Shown: piece after piece, positions 56,783-64,000 of the stretch | Numbering within the stretch: position 1 is the stretch's first letter | How the letters are laid out: each line of letters opens with the position of its first letter | Assembly: GCA_032629725.1 (NCBI GenBank) | Contig: JAFEVB010000020.1 | Coordinates: 518,501-582,500, forward strand | Source: Gremmenia infestans | Taxonomy: Eukaryota > Ascomycota > Leotiomycetes > Helotiales > Hamatocanthoscyphaceae | Direction of reading: 5' to 3' | Length of the DNA: 64,000 bases | Notes under the pieces: model-generated | What the model was told of the DNA's origin: nothing | Database searches by the model: none | What the model saw: only the letters and a program-made list of their open reading frames with translations | Position numbers and translations under genes: made by a program

Positions 56783-57661
56783 ATGGCGACCCAATACCAA
56801 GAAACAAAAAGTGCGTTCTTCCATCTTCAGCTCTACCTCAAGACATCCAAAAATACTGACATTGCACAGTCCTGCCTGAATACAGCGCCCATGAAATGCA
56901 GCAACCAATGCCACAACAACCCCAACAGTTCATCGCCCACCCCCAATCCCCTCCTCCGTGAGTCTTTGCCTTGGTCCCCATTTCCCTCACTTACCCTCTA
57001 ACAAACCTCCAGCGGCCAACAACAATACTACCAACCACAACCTCCCCAGCAACCCGGCCAAGGTCAACCCCAAGTACTCTACGTGCAATCCCCACCAACG
57101 CCTGGGCCCGGTTTCCCCCCTCAATCACCACTCCCACCAGGATTCTCCCCACAACAGCAGCAAGCAGGGGTCCCGCAACAGCAGTACTTCGACCCCAAAG
57201 GCTTTCAGCAACCCCAGACCCACCAAGCGCATCCTCAGCAAGTGCCTCCCCAGCAACCTCAACATCCTCAGCAGCCCCAACATCCCCAAGCCCAAGGTCA
57301 GGCTCCGGGCCGTACATACCAGCATGCGACGCCTTTGCCTTCATTAGGCCGCAGCCCAGCGCCAGTCGATTGCCCGACATGTGGACAGCGCGCTATGACC
57401 AGAATTACATATGTAGCGGGAGGGTATACGCAGTAAGTATTCTTGTTCTACATATAGTTGTACTGTATGAGCGGAAGAGATTTTGCTAATCAAACGAACA
57501 GTGCTTGGGCAGCGGGATTGTGCGTGTTCACGTGGTTCTTCTGCTTCGTGCCGTATCTGATTGATGGTATGAAGAATGTGGATCACCATTGTGGGAATTG
57601 TGGTGTTATGCTTGCTACGTGGCATAAGAGCGGGAGTGTCGATGTGCATCAACACTCTTGA
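56783..57661 (+). CDS. LITAF-domain (zinc-ribbon) membrane-associated protein
   Basis: Exons 56783-56810, 56870-56957, 57013-57432 and 57502-57661 give about 231 aa. The first 150 residues are Pro/Gln-rich (PQQPQQF, QQYYQPQPPQQP, HPQQPQHP). The LITAF domain starts at about residue 158: CPTCGQRAMTRITYVAG, a hydrophobic helix (AAGLCVFTWFFCFVPYLID) and HHCGNCG as the second half of the zinc site (CxxC ... HCxxC). LITAF proteins insert the hydrophobic stretch into the cytosolic face of endosomal membranes and use the Pro-rich N-terminus to recruit ESCRT or WW-domain proteins. The C-terminus MLATWHKSGS is typical. Confidence 0.9.
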
Positions 57662-60270
57662 CGGGTCTATCTGCTTGTTCTGTGTCCTTTCTGCTAGTGC
57701 TTTTAATTTGGTCTGGGTTTCTTTTGGTTTTTGTTCTTTGTATTTAAATAATGGCGTCTATACCTCTTACTCGGGACAATCCCAAGCTTGTTAAATTGCT
57801 TTTTTGAAAACCGGTCCTTCAATCGCAATGATTAACTCTTATATCGATTTCGTATCCTTAATCTAATGTTCTTATTTCAATTCTAGTTCAATATCCCTTT
57901 TTTCAGACCTGAGAACTAGACGATCGGGCACTACATAGAGCTTGTACTAATGGATATTCCACATTTGATTTCTAAGAGGAATAGTTACCTAGATAGATAT
58001 CTGGGGGTAGGCAGAATTTATACTCTTCTCATATAAATATATTCTAAACACTCTCAGACGCTTCGTCGTAGAGGGCAAAGGAGCCTTACTAATCATCAAA
58101 ATTCGCGTTACCTAATTGTGTCCTCATCTTCCACAGGCTGTCTACGTAAAGCTATTCGATCCTGAGATCACCCAATTCCTAGTGTGTGGCTCGTAAAGCC
58201 TATGTGAATCCTCAAGAAGTGGTTCGCTGGAGATAAAGTACCTGTAACCTGCTGCGAGACTAGTGAGATAATAAATCATTGTGAGGGCTCCAAACACGAT
58301 TGAATCTTTAACGTACGGCGGGCGATGTTGTTGCTCATTACATCTTGAAGCGCTGCCTGTAGAAGCGGTTTCTCGACTCGTTGAAGAGTTCCTTCCCGGG
58401 CCTTTAATAAGTTTGGGGTATATCGGTTTGATGGCTCCTCTTCTAAGCCTTCCGGTGCTTTCAGGAATTGTTTTCTCTGTGGTGGTAAGGCTGCAATCGG
58501 TATCGACACTCCCATACTTGTCGTTTCTTGGACGGTCATGCTTTGCTTGCTAACTTGAGCATCGGTTCAGGAGATGTGAGGATATCTGAAGTTCTGGTTT
58601 AGGGAAAACTAATAGGAAGATGAGCAGGCTACCTTGGAAACTTCGAGAAAAGGGACGAGGCTGTGACAGAACGTCGATGGGCAGGCTACTTTAAGCTTGC
58701 GTTGAAAGCCTTAGGATACGCCCGGGACACTGCATATGCATAGTAGTTGGTAGGTCAATATTCTTCTCTTGTGCCGAACGGCACCCTTGGTGTAGCGATA
58801 TTCTGCTATCTCACGTCACTCAACATGAATCTAGAGTCGCACAACTTCACCTCCAAGACGTCTCACTCGCTAGCCAGTTTGTCTAGCGCTCAAGTTAATC
58901 AAATGCAAAGGACATTCTAGAAGTTTAGCCTACGGCTTTTACTGCTCTCTTCATAAGAAGTCCCCCACTCGAAGAAGCATAATAAAGAGGCTAAAGAGTC
59001 GAATCCTACGTTCTACGCCTTTATTTGGCACTGCCTTGATAGTTTTAATTGCTTATCACTCTATAATCCGGCATTTCCTATGTCGTCACAGTCTAGTAAT
59101 GTTAGGTTTCTTCTTTCCCTCCTCTCTATAGCGTTCGAGACTATCAAAATTCTTATAATATCTTAGGACTAATACTAAGTTTCGCCGCAGTCATCTCTTA
59201 TTTTTCTAAAACCATAGCCTTTACCTTTTACTATATAATCACAAGCAAGACTCACATCCCAGGAGTATCTGCAAATAATAAGTCCGATAAAGAAGGGATT
59301 ACCCAATATCTCAAAATGAAAAAAAAATCATAGAGGATAGGGAATCAACAAGCAAGGCGTAATGTAGGCAAAGTGTTAGGAAGTGCTATAGGAGCGTGTC
59401 ATTTTACTTTATACTATATTGTGAAACAAATCTGCAAGAGAAAAGAACAGCCTAGGACACAGTTGCATATGTAATATGTTAATGAAATATTCTCGTAGAA
59501 CCTAGACTAGCACATCATTACACTTGAGTATGTTTTGCAAACCGTTTATCTAATTTTAAATGCCCCTCTATCCTATAATCGACCCGGTGATATAAGGAAA
59601 TTGCGCTTCTCCTTCCTCCCCTTTTTTCTTTCCCTTTTTGCAGTGACGTGCAACAAACGTCTATGATTTCCCCTTGGGACCTTTCTTAAATTTTCACTTC
59701 TGAAGTCTACTTACTGCAGTTATTTTGACTAGCACTTAACAGGTATATCTATATGCATGTAGACCCTTCTTTGGCGAGTTTATCTGCTTTTTAATAACTG
59801 ATAATAGATCCAGTTTATTTTCATATAGATCTTCATAAAATATCTAGAATCAAGTCTTCTATGTCCTCTTCGATGTGGACTCACACAGTCCCTAATTCGG
59901 TAATGTGTTCCCCAAACCCAATTCGCAACCGACTTTTTGCCAAGATTAAATGATCGACGTTTGAGTAACACATCGAACCCACTGTATTGTGGAATCGTTA
60001 TATAAAACTGTGGCGGTGCTACTAAGTATAGAGTTGATCGACGTGAAACACCTTGCAGACCCCACCTTGTTTTAAGGCTATGTAGCCAACTCACAGAGCG
60101 CTGAATATCACAACTCGAAAAGACTAGCGTTGGAAAGGCTGTGCTATAGATAAATATTTCACACGACATAGTTCTAGTGGTTATGAGCATCGTAAGCCCA
60201 AAAACCGGCACAGCACATAATTGCCAGTCAAAAAAAAAGGCATTACTCGCAACAGCCATTTCGAAACAAG
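57662..60270. other. Long AT-rich intergenic region
   Basis: 2.6 kb with no supportable gene. Sequence is AT-rich, especially at 58900-59700, with no recognisable transposase. It may be an old, RIP-degraded repeat. A minus frame at 59780-60259 has no domain and a poor codon pattern. Confidence 0.4.
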
Positions 60271-60924
60271 ATGGAAAACCACCCAGAAACCCTACAACAC
60301 CAAGAAAGCATAAGCCAGAGTCGAACCCTCCAAGTTGACTTCACGTGGAAGAAATGGAAAGCCCTGATTTCAGAAAAAGACAACCCTGCATCAAGACCAG
60401 TCTACATAGTCAATTTCCCCTTCAAAACAGCACCTTCTCTTGTCGTCAAATCCGCCGCCGACGATTTAACAATCGGTACAGGGACTCTGCGCCCGATATC
60501 CATCAACGCCTCCTGCGAATTGCACGGGTCACGTATCGAACTAACCGCGCAGAAGCGGTTCAAACCCCAATACACGCATCTCTCACACTCGTTCTCCGAC
60601 ACCGATGCGCCGGTCCCCATGCACTGGACTAGCAACAGCGGCTTCACGACCTGGGACTTTATCTGTCTGGACCAGAACCAGTTGCCCGTTGCGAAGTTCT
60701 CGGCAATTGTATGGGCGGTGAAGAAGATAGGGAATATTGAGTTTTTGGGAGACAAAGCTATGAGCGATGCTGCGAGAGATGAGATTGTTGTCACGGGATT
60801 CACTTTGTATTGTTGTGTGCTCCTGCGTTGTAATAGTGTTCTGTCCTTGTTTGGTGCTGTTTTCTCACGGCCAGGGCATGATGACAAGGGTAAATTGGGG
60901 TCAAAATGTGGCGTTAGGATGTGA
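60271..60924 (+). CDS. Conserved fungal protein of unknown function (LURP/Tubby-like fold possible)
   Basis: Single exon, 217 aa. Recognisable phrases are IGTGTLRPISINASCELHG, YTHLSHSFSD, VPMHWTSNSGFTTWDFICLD, LPVAKFSAIVWAVKKIGNIEFLG and DEIVVTGFTLYCC. This pattern, a beta-rich protein with a WDFICLD core and an EIVVTG helix region near the end, recurs in many filamentous ascomycetes as an uncharacterised family. The alternating hydrophobic strands and a final hydrophobic helix resemble the Tubby C-terminal/LURP-one fold, but that is inference. No signal peptide or catalytic motif is seen. Confidence 0.72.
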   Translation: MENHPETLQHQESISQSRTLQVDFTWKKWKALISEKDNPASRPVYIVNFPFKTAPSLVVKSAADDLTIGTGTLRPISINASCELHGSRIELTAQKRFKPQYTHLSHSFSDTDAPVPMHWTSNSGFTTWDFICLDQNQLPVAKFSAIVWAVKKIGNIEFLGDKAMSDAARDEIVVTGFTLYCCVLLRCNSVLSLFGAVFSRPGHDDKGKLGSKCGVRM

Positions 60925-61225
60925 GCGATATTAGCCTTTAGAGTCTGAGACTTAGCTTAGGTGCGCTATGGGTAAAGTCTTGTATAGTATCAAACTTAAA
61001 GTCCAACTTGATCAAAGAAGGCACCTGAAGAAAACCAAATATTCATTGTCATATCAAATCAAGCGAGTGACACTGAATCATTAGAGGCAGCACAGCTAAC
61101 AGGATGATTGTGTCCCAAAAGACGTCTACTTGCATGAACTACATTCAATACCGTCCTCAATTTGATCATATGAACCGGGATACGATCGGTCCTAAACACA
61201 CCTACTAACACCAATTCAGCATCTC
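60925..61225. other. Short convergent intergenic region
   Basis: 3' flanks of the preceding gene (plus) and the PLP enzyme gene (minus). Nothing else is seen. Confidence 0.4.
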
Positions 61226-62907
61226 TCAAGTCTCCTTCACTCTCGTAGCATCCGCAGCCACTAGCCCCTTCTCAAAGTCTTTTAGCAACAACTCAATATT
61301 CTCCAACCCAGGGGCGACCCGCATCTGCGTCTCCTTCAAACCAAACGGCTTCACGGCCGCCAAATCCTGACCATAGATACCCTTCACGTACGGCAACGCT
61401 AGCGTCAAATGGGCCCCGAGATGCGGGCTAATATGCACGTTGATGTTATCATAGAAAGCTGCCATTGCATCCAAAGTATCGAATTCGAAACTGAAAAGAC
61501 AGCCATAGCCTGGTGTGAAATCTGCTGTTGCGGGACGCATTCGCTCCTTGTAGTATGGGAGAGACGGAGAGGTTGTGGTGTAGTATACTTTGGAAATGGA
61601 GCTCGTTGGGTCGGCTGCTTTCGTTTGGAGGTATTCGACAAGGCGGAGGGTGTTGCTGTTGAGGATCTTGGAACGGGCTAGATAATCTCTGCTGTTGTGT
61701 TCAAGGGCTACGGCGTCGGGATTGGCCAGGTTATTGCTGTAGAATTCTTGGTACATGGATTTAAGTTCAGTATATCTTGATCCTGAGGGATTCAGGACTG
61801 AACTTGCGGCCATGACATCGGCATACCCGCTGAACGATTTTGTCAAGGATGTTGTAACGACATCAGCAACTCCGAGAACGTCTACGTTGCAAAAGCTTCC
61901 AACGGTATCGTCAACAATTAGCAATGATCCGTACTTGTTCGCCAGCTTCCGCAGCCGACCCAGATCGGGCGTGATGAGTAAGGGATTTGCTGGAAACTCG
62001 GTCCATATGGCTTGGACCTTCCTGCCCTCTTCAGTCTCAGATGTAAGATAATCCTCAAGCTCATCGAATTGCTCATTGCCAAGCGCAAAGAGCTTAAAAT
62101 TCGGACCAAAATCATTGAAGACGTGAAGTGTCGAATGGAACGCATATCCAAACAATACACTGCCGCCGTTTTGCTTCTTTAACAGATATCGGTGGAGGCA
62201 ATAAATGGCTGCCATTCCGGTTTGGAACAGATAAACATCTTGCGGGGAGACCTTTGCCTCCCGTGGTGGGCCAACAGGAGCGCGTTCGAGAAGACCGGCA
62301 ACACGTTCTTGAATCTGACGGTGGGCAGGTGACTGTTCCACTTTTGGTGGCGGCGTAGAATCACCGATGACCTGATGAAGCACGTTGATCCTATCGAGGC
62401 ATTCTTCCGCTAATCGGCTTGAAATACCAGCTCCAGCATTCTGCCAGAAACTATTGAGTGTTGGATATCTGGCGGCAGGAAATAAGACTGTGTGTAGTCG
62501 CACGTGAATATCAAAGATCCGGATCGAAATCTCTTCTGGCGGTACGACATTCTCGCCGCGTTTAGGATCGACTGCAAACTCTATGCATTCTGCAGCAGAA
62601 GTTGGAGAAGTGAAAATGAAGAGGATTTGATCCTCTGCAGCTTCCATGTGCTTCAGAATGGCTGCGGCGAGCTAGTAGTTTACTACATCAGCTGGATCGT
62701 TGAAATTGGAAGATATGGCATACATACATTCTTCACATCTTTATTCATCATCATCCGTGGATATACACTTTTCAGCTGCCCTAGGAGCGCTTGATCTCGA
62801 GCTACGAAACGGAGCAGGTTGCTCCACAGAGGAAGATGAAAGGTGATTGCATGCCGAGGAGCCGGAGGAACGGCACACCCAAACTCAGTTTGAATTTTGG
62901 CAGACAT
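61226..62907 (-). CDS. Cystathionine gamma-synthase-like PLP enzyme
   Basis: Exons 62907-62728 and 62671-61226 encode about 541 aa; the intron has donor GTATGT and acceptor TAG, joining MMNKDVKN to LAAAILKH. The N-terminal 150 residues form the extra domain seen in fungal cystathionine gamma-synthases (FGCAVPPAPRHAITFHLPLW). The PLP fold follows: GMAAIYCLHR, LFGYAFHSTLHVFNDFG, TEFPANPLL, SLLIVDDTVGSF with the Asp that holds the pyridine nitrogen, and TTSLTKSFSGYADVMAAS with the Schiff-base Lys. In fungi this enzyme joins O-acetyl- or O-phosphohomoserine to cysteine in methionine biosynthesis. A related cystathionine beta-lyase or homocysteine synthase is less likely because of the N-terminal extension. 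Confidence 0.85.
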
Positions 62908-64000
62908 TTTGCAGGTCAAGGATCCGGCTGACGATCAATTTGATTTGATGTTGATGTTGATTTAATATCGTGGAAGAGGAAGAGGAAGAGGCATGAAATG
63001 TAACGCCGATGTGAAGCGAATCCCACGGGGTGATGCGGCCGCCACTAGCTTGTAAGCCCTAAACTCGTATCGTACAACTGATAGGTTGGATTTCTTAGTA
63101 CTTCCAACATGTACGACCGTAGCTGTAAATGTAGCTGGAACATTATTCTATATCAAACGGTTTGTGAATTTCACTAGGAAACTGGAAGTATTATTGAAAC
63201 TCTTTGCCTACAGTGCTTCACTAATCCCATAATAGATAGAGGCATGCCACATGATGAATCACATAACGTCCTATACCTACTTGTAATGATCACCCTTGGC
63301 TTGCTTGACCCAAACGGGAGATATAATTAATTTTTATAGGATATCTCAATCGCTGATGCTACCGGAGCGGGGCTGTGATCCGATGAGTAAGACGGCAAAT
63401 TTGGCTAGTTGGAGTAATACCCACCAGGGTAGTACGTACATCTGGAGAAACGCCGAATTAATAAAACGATTTCGACAAGTCAATACTAAAGATCGAAGAA
63501 GATGCGTCTTGGTGGCACCTAGCGTTTACCACTTAAATGAAATCTAGAAAAGAAATGAAAGGCTCATTGTCCACATGACGTTCAATGGAGAAATAGGCCT
63601 AGAGACAATGGGGAGGACCCGCTTGGGTAGAAATGCAAACATTCACAGTATACTGCTATGCAACGGTTCGTTCAACATCCAAATGTCAGCAAGCTTTATG
63701 TTTTCAGTCTTGGCATCTTTGCCAGCAGTCTTGCTTCAGCTACCTTTCCAAGAACGCAGGCCTAACCCGGCGCGTCAAGGTGAAGCCAGAAATGTTACAG
63801 CCTTTGATCATTGCCCAAATACAGACCTGACATAACAATAAATTGAGGTGAATTGACCTTGCCCGCATAGCAAGGCGATAGGATTCGAACCATCCATCCG
63901 ACACATCGACAGACGTGGACGCAGCTTGAATCTTCAAGCCAGATAATTTGACAAGGCTACATGAGCTTTTACAATTTTCCAAGATGTGCCTCCTAGTGCA
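62908..64000. other. Right-end intergenic region
   Basis: Promoter of the PLP enzyme gene, then about 1 kb without a gene. Near 63880 a B-box-like GGTTCGAATCC on the minus strand was examined for a tRNA; no foldable tRNA was found. Confidence 0.4.

Noticed and set aside
59780..60259. 159-aa minus-strand open frame
   Set aside because: No domain, unlikely composition, and it overlaps the promoter of the gene at 60271.
63860..63985. B-box-like GGTTCGAATCC on the minus strand, possible tRNA
   Set aside because: The T-stem does not pair well (GATGG against CCTATC), no matching acceptor stem or D-arm could be drawn, and the flanking GCCTTGC/GGCAAGG pairs form a local hairpin instead.

Overview
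The window is nuclear DNA of a filamentous ascomycete (Pezizomycotina). The genes have short 45-75 nt introns with GT donors and CT(A/G)AC-like branch sites. The families present are typical of such fungi: CorA-like membrane proteins, a fungal rhodopsin-domain receptor, berberine-bridge-enzyme-like (BBE) oxidases, 2EXR and BTB proteins, and dispersed 5S rRNA genes. A Leotiomycetes-like origin is my guess and is not proven by the sequence. Nearly all gene models needed splicing by eye; exon joins are given where the reading frame and protein continuity agree.

Layout. 0-5 kb: a CorA-like transporter-type protein, a MYND zinc-finger protein, a truncated 5S copy and a small membrane-protein gene interrupted by one stop. 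5.9-25.5 kb: eight genes all on the minus strand: BBE-like oxidase 1, a seven-helix rhodopsin-domain receptor, P450-1, a short-chain dehydrogenase (SDR), P450-2 (CYP7/8-like), P450-3, BBE-like oxidase 2 and BBE-like oxidase 3. This looks like a specialised-metabolism cluster of tailoring enzymes with no backbone synthase in the window. 26.7-27.5 kb: a decayed Tc1/mariner (DD34D) transposase, a partial 5S copy and an intact 5S rRNA gene.

28.5-37 kb: a 592-aa protein with a possible 2-oxoglutarate/Fe(II) oxygenase core, an RS-rich protein, an F-box protein and a Gemin2-like protein. 38-46.4 kb: a head-to-tail minus-strand array of six related BTB/POZ genes, two of them broken by frameshifts. 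46.9-64 kb: mainly housekeeping genes (proteasome subunit RPN5, an FSH-type serine hydrolase, a LITAF-domain protein, a cystathionine gamma-synthase-like PLP enzyme), plus a 2EXR protein and two conserved fungal proteins of unknown function.

The most striking item is the tRNA-Ile(AAU) gene at 55329-55468. Besides a normal 12-nt intron after position 37, it carries a 54-nt insert in the anticodon stem that starts GTAAGT, contains CTTAC and ends TAG, which is the anatomy of a spliceosomal intron. Removing both restores a perfect 74-nt tRNA.
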